Shown piece by piece: positions 7,803 to 16,787 of a DNA stretch of 64,000 nucleotides. The first letter of the stretch is position 1, and each line of letters opens with the position of its first letter. The stretch is from Oceanicoccus sp. KOV_DT_Chl (GTDB taxonomy: Bacteria; Pseudomonadota; Gammaproteobacteria; Pseudomonadales; Dasaniaceae), in NCBI RefSeq assembly GCF_900120175.1, contig NZ_FQLF01000004.1, positions 62,001 to 126,000 of the forward strand, read 5' to 3'. A program made the translations under genes and the position numbers. A model generated the notes under the pieces. It did not search any database and was not told the origin of the DNA. It saw nothing but the letters and a program-made list of their open reading frames with translations.

Positions 7803-10100
7803 ATGTTATTTTCCGCTGCCTCGCAGATTTTGCCAGGACAACTTAAAACGGTATTTGGATTTTATCCTATAGCTATTACCAGCTCATTGTTGTTGGTGCT
7901 GCTGAATACGTTAATGCTGTCGCCGCTTGAAGATGTGGGTTTTCATGCGTGGTTGTGGTTTGGGGCCGCTGTGCTGATATCAATTGTCCGCTATCAATTC
8001 TATTTGCAATATCTGCGCGCGCCGTTGTCCCGGTCATTACTTGCTTGGCTGTTTTGGCACACAGTGTTTGCTGCTATCACTGGTTTGGTCTGGGGGTACG
8101 CTGTATTGTGGTTGATGCCAGCAGATTCTATGGCACACCAATTGTTTTTTATTATTGCCATAGCAGGTGTCTGTTCCGGGGCATCCAGCACGCTGTCATT
8201 AACACCTTTGGCTTTTATATTTTTTATGGCCAGTTGTCTGGTGCCGCTGTCTACTGCACTCTATTTTTTGGATAAGCAAACGGGTTGGTGGCTGGTTAGC
8301 CTGTGTTACATATATATGATTTTTATGTGGACAACTTGTTTACGAAATTACCAAACCGCTTATCAAAACTTGCAGCAGTCCTGTTCACTCGATGAGCAAC
8401 AACAAGCGTTGATCGAATCCCGGCGGCGACTGGATTTACATTTTGATCGCAGCCCGTTGGGTATTATTGAGTGGGATATCGATTTCAGCATTAGTCGTTG
8501 GAACCCCGCTGCCGAATTAATATTTGGTCGCCCCAGTGCTGCCATGTTAGGCCAGAATTTCTCGAAGCTATCCATGTTGCAGCAGGGAGTAGAGTATTTT
8601 GAAAAATTGACTGCGGCAGAGCATTTTTTAACCGCAACGCTAGCCAGCCAAACAGGTGATGGTAAAACCATTAACTGTGAATGGACTAGTGTGCCAATGC
8701 GTTTGGCCGATCAACAATTGGTTGGCTATACCTCTTTTGTACGTGATGTGACCAAGCGTATTCAGCGTGAAGAATTAATCACTCGTCAAGCTTATTATGA
8801 CGCGGTAACGGATTTACCTAATCGCAATTATTTTCAAGACCGCTTGCAGCAAAAAATTAGTATGGCCAATAGAACCAGGCAATACAATGCAGTGTTTTTT
8901 GTTGATTTGGATCACTTTAAAGATATCAATGACTCCATGGGGCATTCTTTTGGCGATATCGTGTTGGCGCAATTTGCAAAACGTTTACAGGCGCGCTTAC
9001 GCCAATATGACACATTAGCTAGGTTTGGTGGCGATGAGTTCGTGGTGCTATTAGAAGCATTGGATCCTGATTACGAACAGTCACAATTAATGTCAGCCCA
9101 GGTTGCGCGCTCGTTGCAATTATTACTACAAGATCCTTTCAAGCTCGATGATACTGAATACTCCTTAACCTGTAGCGTTGGGATAACATTATTTAATAGT
9201 GATCAATGCAGTGAGGATGAGTTATTAAGGCAGGCCGATCTTGCTCTGTACGAGAGTAAGCGCAAGGGACGGAATAATTACACCTTTTTCGAAACCGAAA
9301 TGAGTCAACAAGCGGCGCGTCACTTGCAGCTGTTAAACAGTTTACGTGGTGCCATTAGTCGAGATGAAATGTCACTGGTGTATCAACCAAAAGTATCAAT
9401 GCGTGATAACACTTTAATGGGAGCAGAGGCATTACTGCGCTGGAATAATCAGGACTTTGGCGCCGTTTCGCCGGCTGAATTTATTCCGGTATTGGAAGGC
9501 TCGGCCTTGATTTCGCAAGTGGGTTTGTGGGTGTTGGAAAGCAGTTTTCAGCAATTGGCGCAATGGATGCGTGACGGTCTATGGCACAGTGATATGCGGC
9601 TCGCTATCAATATCAGTCCCAAGCAGTTATTGGAAGCACATTTTGTTGAGCAGGTCGAAGCCGCGCTGGCTGTCAGTGAATTACCCGCGTCGTTAATCGA
9701 ATTTGAAATCACTGAGAATGTACTGGTTGAAAATGTTGAGCGGGTGGGGCTGGTTTTGGCTACTTTAAACCAGTTAGGTATTAGTTTCTCAATTGATGAC
9801 TTTGGTACCGGTTACTCGTCGCTAGCCTATTTAAAACAACTACCCATTGACGTACTGAAAATTGATAAATCATTTATTGATCATTGTACCGAAGAGGGCA
9901 ATGACCAGGCTATTGTGCGCTCCATTCTTAGTATCTGTAATGAGCTGGGTTTAACCTCAGTGGCAGAAGGGGTTGAGACTGCTTTGCAGCAGCAGCTGTT
10001 GCAGAAAATGGGCTGCGATTTGTTACAGGGCTATTTGTTCAGTCGACCCATTGCGGCGGCCGATTTTGCCCAATTGTTAGTTGAATCTCCTCGCAGTTGA
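7803..10100 (+). CDS. Membrane PAS-GGDEF-EAL cyclic-di-GMP enzyme
   Basis: A 765-residue signalling protein. Residues about 15-190 form a membrane module with several hydrophobic helices. A PAS domain follows (about 210-320), then GGDEF with an intact signature G409-G-D-E-F413, preceded by an RQYD inhibitory I-site exactly five residues upstream. The EAL domain (about 520-760) has the EAL signature at 542-544 and 'DDFGTGYSSL'. Both catalytic signatures look intact, so it may make and degrade c-di-GMP; which dominates is not visible. Start ATG 7803 follows a TTG one codon earlier. It stands just upstream of the flagellar cluster, so a role in the motile/sessile switch is plausible but unproven. 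Confidence 0.9.
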   Translation: MLFSAASQILPGQLKTVFGFYPIAITSSLLLVLLNTLMLSPLEDVGFHAWLWFGAAVLISIVRYQFYLQYLRAPLSRSLLAWLFWHTVFAAITGLVWGYAVLWLMPADSMAHQLFFIIAIAGVCSGASSTLSLTPLAFIFFMASCLVPLSTALYFLDKQTGWWLVSLCYIYMIFMWTTCLRNYQTAYQNLQQSCSLDEQQQALIESRRRLDLHFDRSPLGIIEWDIDFSISRWNPAAELIFGRPSAAMLGQNFSKLSMLQQGVEYFEKLTAAEHFLTATLASQTGDGKTINCEWTSVPMRLADQQLVGYTSFVRDVTKRIQREELITRQAYYDAVTDLPNRNYFQDRLQQKISMANRTRQYNAVFFVDLDHFKDINDSMGHSFGDIVLAQFAKRLQARLRQYDTLARFGGDEFVVLLEALDPDYEQSQLMSAQVARSLQLLLQDPFKLDDTEYSLTCSVGITLFNSDQCSEDELLRQADLALYESKRKGRNNYTFFETEMSQQAARHLQLLNSLRGAISRDEMSLVYQPKVSMRDNTLMGAEALLRWNNQDFGAVSPAEFIPVLEGSALISQVGLWVLESSFQQLAQWMRDGLWHSDMRLAINISPKQLLEAHFVEQVEAALAVSELPASLIEFEITENVLVENVERVGLVLATLNQLGISFSIDDFGTGYSSLAYLKQLPIDVLKIDKSFIDHCTEEGNDQAIVRSILSICNELGLTSVAEGVETALQQQLLQKMGCDLLQGYLFSRPIAAADFAQLLVESPRS

Positions 10101-10429
10101 TTCTTTAATAGTCACTTTTCGAATACATTCGTCTGTAATTGGCTGGTGATTTTTCACTTGCCAGTATCCAGTTATCCGATCCAAACCTTTATCGTTTCAC
10201 ATCGCTTTATCACTAAAGACAGTGTTTTCACTGCCTTGCAAAGCCATGCCATCAAGTTGGCCCGAATTATGCAATTTCCTACCGTTAAGCGGCTCTGAGT
10301 CTCCAATCTGTCAATTACTTGTCGATGGTTACCGCTGGTTCACAACGCTGTTGAGGCTAGCCTCCTGTTGGGTGTCAGTAGTTTGACTTGGGTCAGGATC
10401 ATTTACTCTGTTTGCTCCAGGTATTACAC
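10101..10429. other. fliE upstream region (329 bp)
   Basis: No gene. It carries the sigma-54 promoter listed separately and, in the transcribed leader, a perfect 12-bp palindrome GAGGCTAGCCTC at 10353-10364, which could be a regulator site or a small RNA hairpin. Nothing else was recognised. Confidence 0.5.
10257..10274 (+). promoter_or_regulatory. fliE: Sigma-54 promoter of fliE operon
   Basis: TTGGCCCGAATTATGCAA has GG (10259-10260) and GC (10271-10272) separated by exactly 10 bases, and surrounding bases fit TGGCACG-N4-TTGCA well. Expected transcription start is near 10284, giving a leader of about 145 nt to fliE. In Pseudomonas and Vibrio, fliE operons are RpoN and FleQ/FleR class genes, which supports the call. 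Confidence 0.8.
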
Positions 10430-10819
10430 ATGAATGTCTCTAACCGAACCGATATAAATTCTTTGTTGATGCAAATGCGTGACATGAAGGCGCAGGCAGG
10501 GGTTGATGTTTCTGCTAACACTATCAATCCGCGCTCTGATGTTGAAGCGGCGTTAAAAGTCGGAGGTAGCAACCGCGTTGAGGGGAGTAATAGTGTTCCC
10601 AGTTTCAGCGAGATGTTTGGCAATGCCGTGAACTCGGTGAATGAAACACAGAAAACGTCGGCAGCACTGGCTACTGCTTACCAACAGGGTGATGCCGGGG
10701 TGAGTTTAACCCAGGTGATGGTGGCATCCCAGAAAGCGTCGGTCTCATTTCAGGCGATTACACAGGTACGTAACAAGCTGGTTGAGGCTTACAAGGATGT
10801 GATGAATATGCCAATTTAG
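10430..10819 (+). CDS. fliE: Flagellar hook-basal body complex protein FliE
   Basis: A 129-residue protein that joins the MS ring to the proximal rod. The C-terminal half ('FGNAVNSVNETQKTSAALATAYQQGD... VMVASQKASVSFQAITQVRNKLVEAYKDVMNMPI', quoted in part) is the conserved FliE signature. The start ATG 10430 gives the normal length; an upstream in-frame TTG at 10388 adds 14 hydrophobic residues without a homologous look. First gene of the fliE-J cluster, under the sigma-54 promoter. Confidence 0.95.
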   Translation: MNVSNRTDINSLLMQMRDMKAQAGVDVSANTINPRSDVEAALKVGGSNRVEGSNSVPSFSEMFGNAVNSVNETQKTSAALATAYQQGDAGVSLTQVMVASQKASVSFQAITQVRNKLVEAYKDVMNMPI

Positions 10820-10926
10820 CGGCTATATCGCGTAGCAGTATTGTTAGCCGTTATTTTTTTTCAGCAAGCTGGTAGTTAGTAAAACAATAACCGAATCATC
10901 ATTAAGTAGTCGTTAAGAGGTTAAGA

Positions 10927-12600
10927 ATGGCAGCGTTACCCGATAATGCAGCGCCACCACAGAGTGATTTCCTGCAAGGGATAAGTGGTTTAGGTATATT
11001 TCGTCAGCTAGGGTTGATGATTGGCTTAGCGGCCAGCGTGGCGATTGGGTTTGCTGTGGTGCTTTGGTCTCAAGGTGAAGATTATAAGCCGCTCTACGCC
11101 AACCTCGATAAGATGGACCCCTCCGATGTGCTCAATATTTTGCAGAGCAATCAAATTGATTACAAAGTTGATGAAAACAGCGGCGCCTTATTGGTGGTCG
11201 CTGATCAAATACATAACGCACGCTTAAAGCTGGCGGGGGCGGGTATCTCGCCTGACGGTAGCTTCGGTTTCGAAATGCTCGATAAAGAGCAGCCGCTGGG
11301 TACTAGCCAATTTATGGAGAATGCGCGTTTCAAGCGTGGCCTTGAAGGGGAGTTAGCAAGAACTATTGCCAGTATCCGAGCGGTAAGGGCAGCCCGTGTA
11401 CACTTGGCCCTGCCAAAAACATCAGCCTTTATTCGCGACGTGCGTAAGCCGACGGCGTCAGTATTCCTGGATTTATACACCGGTAACGGGCTTAGCAGCG
11501 AACAGGTGCGAGCGGTAGCCAATATGGTGGCCTTTAGTATTCCTGCGTTAACCATTGATAATGTGACGGTAGTTGATCAGCGCGGCAACTTGCTGTCCAA
11601 CTTTGATGTCGATAAAGATATGGCGATGGCCAATAAGCAACTGGACTATGTACACCAGCTTGAGTCCCGTTTAGTTAAACGTATCAGTTCAATATTGGAG
11701 CCTGTGTTAGGTCCGGATCGGTTTCGTGCTGAAGTCAGTGCCGATATCGATTTTACTCAAGTAGAACAAACCGATGAGCTGTTTAACCCTGACTTACCCG
11801 CTATTCGCAGCGAACAAACCGTTGAGGAGGCCCGTGGTAGTGGTGGTGCTGGCGGGATACCGGGTGCGTTGAGCAATCAGCCTCCGGCCGATGGGCAGGC
11901 ACCGGAAGAAGCGGGCCCTGGCGAGGGGGCGGGTGGTATAGCGAGTGCAGGAACGAGCCGCCGCCAATCAGTTCGTAATTATGAATTAGATCGCACTATC
12001 AGTCATACGCGGCATCAGGTAGGGCGGTTAAATCGTTTGTCGGTTGCCGTGTTAGTTGATAACGCCGCATCGACTGATGCGGAAACCGGTGAGGTGAGTT
12101 CGGAGCCGCTTTCAGATGCGGAGCTGGATCAATTAGCGACACTGGTGCGGGATGCCGTAGGGTTTGATGCGACCCGTGGCGATAGTGTCAATATCGTTAA
12201 TTCTGCTTTTATTCCTAAAGAAGTAGTTGAGCCAGTGCCGTTTGAAGAAGTCCCCATTTGGCAGCAGCCTGAGCTGTTTAGCTATGTGAAGCAATTAGCC
12301 GGTTTTTTGTTTGTACTGTTGATGGCGATTTTGGTGCTGAGGCCGGCGATGCGGGGTTTGACTGATACTTCCAAAAATATGCGTGAGATGGAAGCGCAGC
12401 GTGCGCTAGGTGAATTATCGGGAGATTTAGGCGCCGATTTGTCTGATGAAACAGTGACTTTATCAGGAGGTGATAGTTTAATGTTAACTGGGCCCAGTGA
12501 GAGTTATGATCAGCAACTCAATGCAGTCAAAGGGTTGATTGCTGATGACCCTGGCCGAGTGGCGCAAGTAGTGAAGAAGTGGGTAGTATCGAGTGAGTAA
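10927..12600 (+). CDS. fliF: Flagellar MS-ring protein FliF
   Basis: A 557-residue inner-membrane protein that forms the base of the flagellar motor. One transmembrane helix is near residues 28-47 and a second near 452-472, flanking a periplasmic region with a low-complexity Gly/Pro/Ala-rich linker at about 300-340. The C-terminal cytoplasmic tail binds FliG. 'DGSFGFEMLDKEQPLGTSQF' and 'RVHLALPKTSAF' are family hallmarks. AGAGG lies 7 nt before the ATG. It overlaps fliG by 8 bp, which suggests translational coupling. Confidence 0.97.
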   Translation: MAALPDNAAPPQSDFLQGISGLGIFRQLGLMIGLAASVAIGFAVVLWSQGEDYKPLYANLDKMDPSDVLNILQSNQIDYKVDENSGALLVVADQIHNARLKLAGAGISPDGSFGFEMLDKEQPLGTSQFMENARFKRGLEGELARTIASIRAVRAARVHLALPKTSAFIRDVRKPTASVFLDLYTGNGLSSEQVRAVANMVAFSIPALTIDNVTVVDQRGNLLSNFDVDKDMAMANKQLDYVHQLESRLVKRISSILEPVLGPDRFRAEVSADIDFTQVEQTDELFNPDLPAIRSEQTVEEARGSGGAGGIPGALSNQPPADGQAPEEAGPGEGAGGIASAGTSRRQSVRNYELDRTISHTRHQVGRLNRLSVAVLVDNAASTDAETGEVSSEPLSDAELDQLATLVRDAVGFDATRGDSVNIVNSAFIPKEVVEPVPFEEVPIWQQPELFSYVKQLAGFLFVLLMAILVLRPAMRGLTDTSKNMREMEAQRALGELSGDLGADLSDETVTLSGGDSLMLTGPSESYDQQLNAVKGLIADDPGRVAQVVKKWVVSSE

Positions 12601-13612
12601 CGACGCAAACAAAGCCAAGATTAATCTGACCACATTGGATCAGGCGGCGATTTTAATGATGTCACTGGGAGAGGCCGAGGCGGCAGAAGTGTTAAAGCAT
12701 CTTGGCCCTAAAGATGTGCAGCGTATAGGTTCTGCAATGACGGCGTTAGAAAATGTGCCTCAGAGCCACGTTGAATTTGTGATGGGCAACTTTCTCGAAG
12801 AAGCGCGTAATATCACCGGCTTGGGGATGGGCTCGGATGGCTATATTCGCAATATGCTGGTAGCAGCGCTTGGTGAAGACAAAGCGGGATCATTGGTTGA
12901 CCGTATTCTTTTGGGTGGCAATACCAGTGGTCTGGATACCTTGAAATGGATGGACCCGCGTTCGGTGGCTGACATTATTCGCAATGAGCACCCGCAGATT
13001 CAGGCGATTGTTATTGCGCATCTCGATGGCGATCAATCCGCTGAAGTATTAACCAACCTGCCAGAAAAAGTGCGACTGGATATTATCATGCGGGTTGCAT
13101 CACTGGATGCGGTACAGCCTTCCGCCTTGCAAGAATTGAATACCATTCTGGAAAAACAATTCTCAGGTAACGCCGGTTCACAAGCTAAAGCGATGGGTGG
13201 TACTAAAGTGGCCGCCGAAATTATGAATAACCTCGATACCAGTATTGAATCTGAATTGATGGAGTCGATTAAAGAAATTGATGAGGATATGGGTGCGACT
13301 ATTCAGGATCAAATGTTTGTCTTTGATAACCTGAAAGCTGTTGATGATCGTGGAATTCAAGCGTTGCTGCGCGAAGTCTCTTCTGAAGTGCTTATTCTTG
13401 CTCTCAAAGGTTCTGACGAAGAGTTGCAGGAAAAAATCTTTGGCAATATGTCGAAACGTGCTGCTGAATTACTGCGTGATGATTTGGAGGCCAAAGGGCC
13501 GGTCAAACTCAGCGAAGTTGAAGGTGCACAGAAAGAAATTCTGCTTATTGCTCGTCGCATGGCCGATGCCGGCGAGATAATGTTGGGTGGTAGCGGTGAA
13601 GAAATGGTTTAA
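12593..13612 (+). CDS. fliG: Flagellar motor switch protein FliG
   Basis: A 339-residue rotor protein that transmits torque and switching. The N-terminal domain binds FliF; the C-terminal domain carries the charged torque-helix region ('MFVFDNLKAVDDRGIQALLREVSSEVL') and ends with 'ARRMADAGEIML'. GTG start inside the end of fliF (8-bp overlap). Full length for the family. The product meets FliM and FliN, whose genes are not in this window. Confidence 0.97.
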   Translation: MSNDANKAKINLTTLDQAAILMMSLGEAEAAEVLKHLGPKDVQRIGSAMTALENVPQSHVEFVMGNFLEEARNITGLGMGSDGYIRNMLVAALGEDKAGSLVDRILLGGNTSGLDTLKWMDPRSVADIIRNEHPQIQAIVIAHLDGDQSAEVLTNLPEKVRLDIIMRVASLDAVQPSALQELNTILEKQFSGNAGSQAKAMGGTKVAAEIMNNLDTSIESELMESIKEIDEDMGATIQDQMFVFDNLKAVDDRGIQALLREVSSEVLILALKGSDEELQEKIFGNMSKRAAELLRDDLEAKGPVKLSEVEGAQKEILLIARRMADAGEIMLGGSGEEMV

Positions 13613-13680
13613 TACTTGAACCAAGGTATTAACGTGATTCTAAATCAATGCTCAATCTTTTGTAAACCAGGTAGTAACTT

Positions 13681-14433
13681 GTGACGCGAATTCCTTCCAA
13701 TCAATCCAGTGCTTATGGCGCTTGGCAAATTCCTGAAGTTAAGGATGGCCAGATCGTTAAGGTCGAAAAACTACAAAACCGCGGTCCTCGTGGTGAGTTG
13801 ATTAATGTTGATAAAAACGAAGTTATTTATAGTTCAATCACTGCAGCACAGCTTGAAGAAATTTCCAGTCAGGCTTACAACGATGTCAGTGAGCAAGCGC
13901 GTAAAGAGGGTTATCAAAAAGGCCATGCTGAAGGCCATCAAGCAGGTATGCAAGCAGCTAGCCAAACGGTAAAAAAACAATCTCAAGGTTTGCAGGCTGC
14001 GGTTGCAGAAATTTATAATTTTTTAGCGGGTCAGGATGACGAAGTCGAGCAGGCATTGATGAATGTTGCGACCTGTATTGCATCGGCAGTATTGCGACGC
14101 GAATTAACCATCGATAGTTCGCAGATCTTGCAAATCGTTACTGAAGCCGTCGCCATGCTGCCAATGGACGCTAGTAATATCACTGTTTTTTTGAGTGAAC
14201 AGGACCATAAATTATTAACTGCGGAGCCTGACGAAATCCCTTCTAATTGGCAGCTTCAGGTCAAGCGAAATCTTACGCCGGGTGGTTGTCAAGTTCGCAG
14301 CCAGTACAGTGTTGTCGATTTCACTTTGGAAGAGCAATTCCAGCAAGCAGTGAATGAAATTGTTGAGCGTCGCTACGCCGAGTTGGCGCAAGCGGCCAAG
14401 CAGCGTTTGGGCTCGGCTGATGATGAAGCTTGA
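13681..14433 (+). CDS. fliH: Flagellar assembly protein FliH
   Basis: A 250-residue regulator of the export ATPase FliI. It shows the FliH plan: a variable N-terminus, a central helical segment containing glycine-spaced repeats ('EQARKEGYQKGHAEGHQAG', GxxxG-type), and a conserved C-terminal domain with 'LTPGGCQVRSQYSVVDFTLEEQF'. The start codon is GTG 13681. It sits between fliG (68-bp gap) and fliI, and its stop is 5 bp before the preferred fliI ATG. Confidence 0.93.
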   Translation: MTRIPSNQSSAYGAWQIPEVKDGQIVKVEKLQNRGPRGELINVDKNEVIYSSITAAQLEEISSQAYNDVSEQARKEGYQKGHAEGHQAGMQAASQTVKKQSQGLQAAVAEIYNFLAGQDDEVEQALMNVATCIASAVLRRELTIDSSQILQIVTEAVAMLPMDASNITVFLSEQDHKLLTAEPDEIPSNWQLQVKRNLTPGGCQVRSQYSVVDFTLEEQFQQAVNEIVERRYAELAQAAKQRLGSADDEA

Positions 14434-14438
14434 ATGTT

Positions 14439-15832
14439 ATGGCTGCTATTAAACCGCGTCGTCCGTTTACTGATCGCTTGGCACAGTATCAGCTTTCTGA
14501 GCATCATCTTGCTCATCCCCATATTTCCGGGCAGTTAGTCCGAGTAGTAGGTATGACTCTTGAGGTCGTTGGTCTGGAGCTGGCGATTGGTTGTCGCTGT
14601 TTAATCTTGAATACCGACCAACGAAGTATAGAAGCTGAAGTGGTTGGTTTTGCTGAGCACAAATTATTTTTAATGCCAATCGAGCCTGTTGCGCATTTAA
14701 AACCCGGCTTACGCGTTGTCCCTATTGGTAGCGACGATAAAATTCCAGCGGGTATGGAATTATTAGGTCGAGTGATAGATGGTGCGGGTAGGCCTTTGGA
14801 TGGTAAAGGGCCGCTAGGTAATACACAAACCGTGGATATGCAGGCTGAATTAATTAACCCGTTGGAGCGCAAGCCGATTTCAACAGTGTTAGATGTTGGT
14901 ATCCGCGCAATTAATTCGGTATTAACTGTGGGGCGAGGTCAGCGGCTGGGTTTGTTTGCAGGTAGTGGCGTTGGTAAAAGTGTTTTATTGGGTATGATGA
15001 CCAAATTTACCGAGGCCGATGTGGTGGTGGTGGGGCTGGTGGGCGAACGTGGTCGTGAGGTCAAAGAATTTATTGAGCAAGTGCTGGATGAGGAGGGTTG
15101 CGGCGTTCAGTGGTGATAGCATCCCCCGCAGATGATGCGCCATTAATGAGGATGCGAGCGGCGATGCTGGCGACCCGGGTGGCGGAGCAGTTTCGCGATG
15201 AAGGTAAGCATGTGCTGTTATTAATGGATTCCTTAACCCGCTATGCTCAAGCGCAGCGTGAAATTGCGCTGTCCATTGGCGAGCCGCCAGCCACTAAAGG
15301 ATACCCGCCATCGGTATTTGCAAAAATTCCACAGCTGGTAGAGAGGGCAGGCAACGATGCTGAAGGCAAGGGGTCTGTCACCGCATTTTATACGGTGCTG
15401 ACTGAAGGAGACGACCTGCAAGATCCGGTTGCTGATGCTGCCCGAGCCATACTCGATGGTCATGTGGTGCTGTCACGGGCGCTGGCTGATGAGGGGCACT
15501 ATCCGGCAATCGATATCGAAGGTTCAATCAGCCGTGCAATGCCTAATATTGTTGCGCCGGAGCATTTAGCATCGGCACAGCGGTTGCGGCATTTGTATTC
15601 TCGCTATCAACAAAGCCGCGATTTAATCAGTGTTGGAGCTTATGTGGCAGGGAGTGACCCGGAAACGGATGCGGCGATAGAGCGCTTGCCCGCTATTAAA
15701 AAATTCTTACAGCAAGGGCTGAAAGAATCCATGAGTGTGGCAATGAGTGTTGCGGAGCTAAAAAGTATCTTAACCCCTCCCAAACCAGCTGCAACTCAGC
15801 AGGCTGAGTTGCCTGCAGTAAAAGCACGTTGA
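14439..15832 (+). pseudogene. fliI: Flagellum-specific ATP synthase FliI, split by a -1 frameshift
   Basis: Type III export ATPase that powers flagellar protein export. Residues through '[22 protein letters not shown]' read in one frame (14439-15116, Walker A G175-SGVGK-S181), then the protein continues without loss in the -1 frame from TTG 15098 as '[23 protein letters not shown]... QLVERAGN' to 15832. The break is at GAGGAGGGTTGCGG (15089-15102); one extra T (GGT TTG) would restore a product of about 465 residues, the normal length. Both halves are otherwise intact and conserved, so a sequencing or assembly deletion is more likely than decay. ATG 14439 is preferred over TTG 14430. Confidence 0.92.
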
Positions 15833-15846
15833 GCCGGTAGAGTGCC

Positions 15847-16287
15847 ATGGCCGAAAAACCCTCTAAACGCTTACAGACAGTACTTAGGCTGGCTAAGCTA
15901 AAAGAGCAGCAGGCAGCGGAGAAGCTCGCCAATGCGATTCGGCTAGTGCAGGCGCAGAAAGCGCAGTTGCAACAGCTTGATCAGTATAAGGCTGAATACG
16001 GCAATCAATTTCAACAGTCCGTTGCGCAACAGCTTAATGTAGCCAAGTTGGCTAATTTCCAGCGTTTTTATCATAATCTGGAGCAGGTGGGGGAAACCCA
16101 GCAAGAGCGACAGGTGCTGGCTGAACAGCAACAAGATCAGGCCAGAGCGCTCTGGCAGCAGCAATATTCACGGCATAAAAATATGCAATCTCTGATTGAG
16201 CGCAAGCAGCATCAAGAACAGGCGTCTGAGGATAAAAAACTGCAACGTGAACAGGATGATCGTAAATATCCTTCTGACCATGATTAG
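15847..16287 (+). CDS. fliJ: Flagellar export protein FliJ
   Basis: A 146-residue, highly charged, Gln-rich coiled-coil protein with 'TVLRLAKLKEQQAAEKLANAIRLVQAQKAQLQQLDQYKAEY' type heptads (quoted in part). In the family it is the central stalk of the FliH-FliI export ATPase and a chaperone escort. It lies 14 bp after the fliI stop and has a suitable length. Sequence conservation in FliJ is low, so position in the operon is a main support. Confidence 0.88.
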   Translation: MAEKPSKRLQTVLRLAKLKEQQAAEKLANAIRLVQAQKAQLQQLDQYKAEYGNQFQQSVAQQLNVAKLANFQRFYHNLEQVGETQQERQVLAEQQQDQARALWQQQYSRHKNMQSLIERKQHQEQASEDKKLQREQDDRKYPSDHD

Positions 16288-16415
16288 CTTTTCTGGCTTG
16301 GTTAATGGGTATTAGCTTATTTCAATTTATTGATTCGCTTGTGTATTTTCTTGGCTATGGTCTATATTCATTGATAGATTTCAACATACTCTCAAGTTTA
16401 TAACGGAGCCCAGCT

Positions 16416-16721
16416 ATGGCAATCTCTTCTTCAATTACGGCAGATTCCAACGAACTAACTATTACTATTGAAGGACGCTTTGACTTTAGTTCGCATCAGG
16501 AATTTCGTCGCGCCTATGAAGGTTTGGCCACTAAGCCAGATAGCTATGTGGTGGATATGAACGCAACCGCTTATTTGGATAGTTCAGCCTTGGGGATGTT
16601 GTTGTTGTTAAGAGATTATGCTGGTGGTGACAGTGCAAATATCAGTATTGCTAATTGTAATGATGATGTGAAAAAGATCCTTTCAATTTCTAATTTTGAA
16701 CAACTCTTTAAAATTAAGTAG
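16416..16721 (+). CDS. STAS-domain anti-sigma-factor antagonist-like protein
   Basis: A 101-residue single STAS domain. The segment 'DMNATAYLDSSALGMLLLLRDYA' contains the expected phosphorylatable serine (S56 or S57). CGGAG precedes the ATG. Its neighbours are a REC-PP2C-HATPase protein and an Hpt protein, the same trio found between fliJ and fliK in Pseudomonas. By analogy with SpoIIAA/RsbV and the HsbA/HsbR systems, its serine would be phosphorylated and dephosphorylated by the next gene's kinase/phosphatase domains; this is inference. Confidence 0.9.
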   Translation: MAISSSITADSNELTITIEGRFDFSSHQEFRRAYEGLATKPDSYVVDMNATAYLDSSALGMLLLLRDYAGGDSANISIANCNDDVKKILSISNFEQLFKIK

Positions 16722-16787
16722 CTCGGCTCGGCTATTCAGTATCCCAGGGCTTATCCATTCAGTCTCTATAGATGAGCCCGTGCTGCT

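Noticed and set aside
14430-14438. TTG 14430 as fliI start
   Set aside because: It would add only three residues and overlap fliH; ATG 14439 is a better initiation codon.
15089-15102. Programmed -1 ribosomal frameshift in fliI
   Set aside because: No X-XXY-YYZ slippery heptamer or stop-adjacent stem is visible, FliI is not known to use recoding, and four other genes in the window show the same kind of homopolymer defect.
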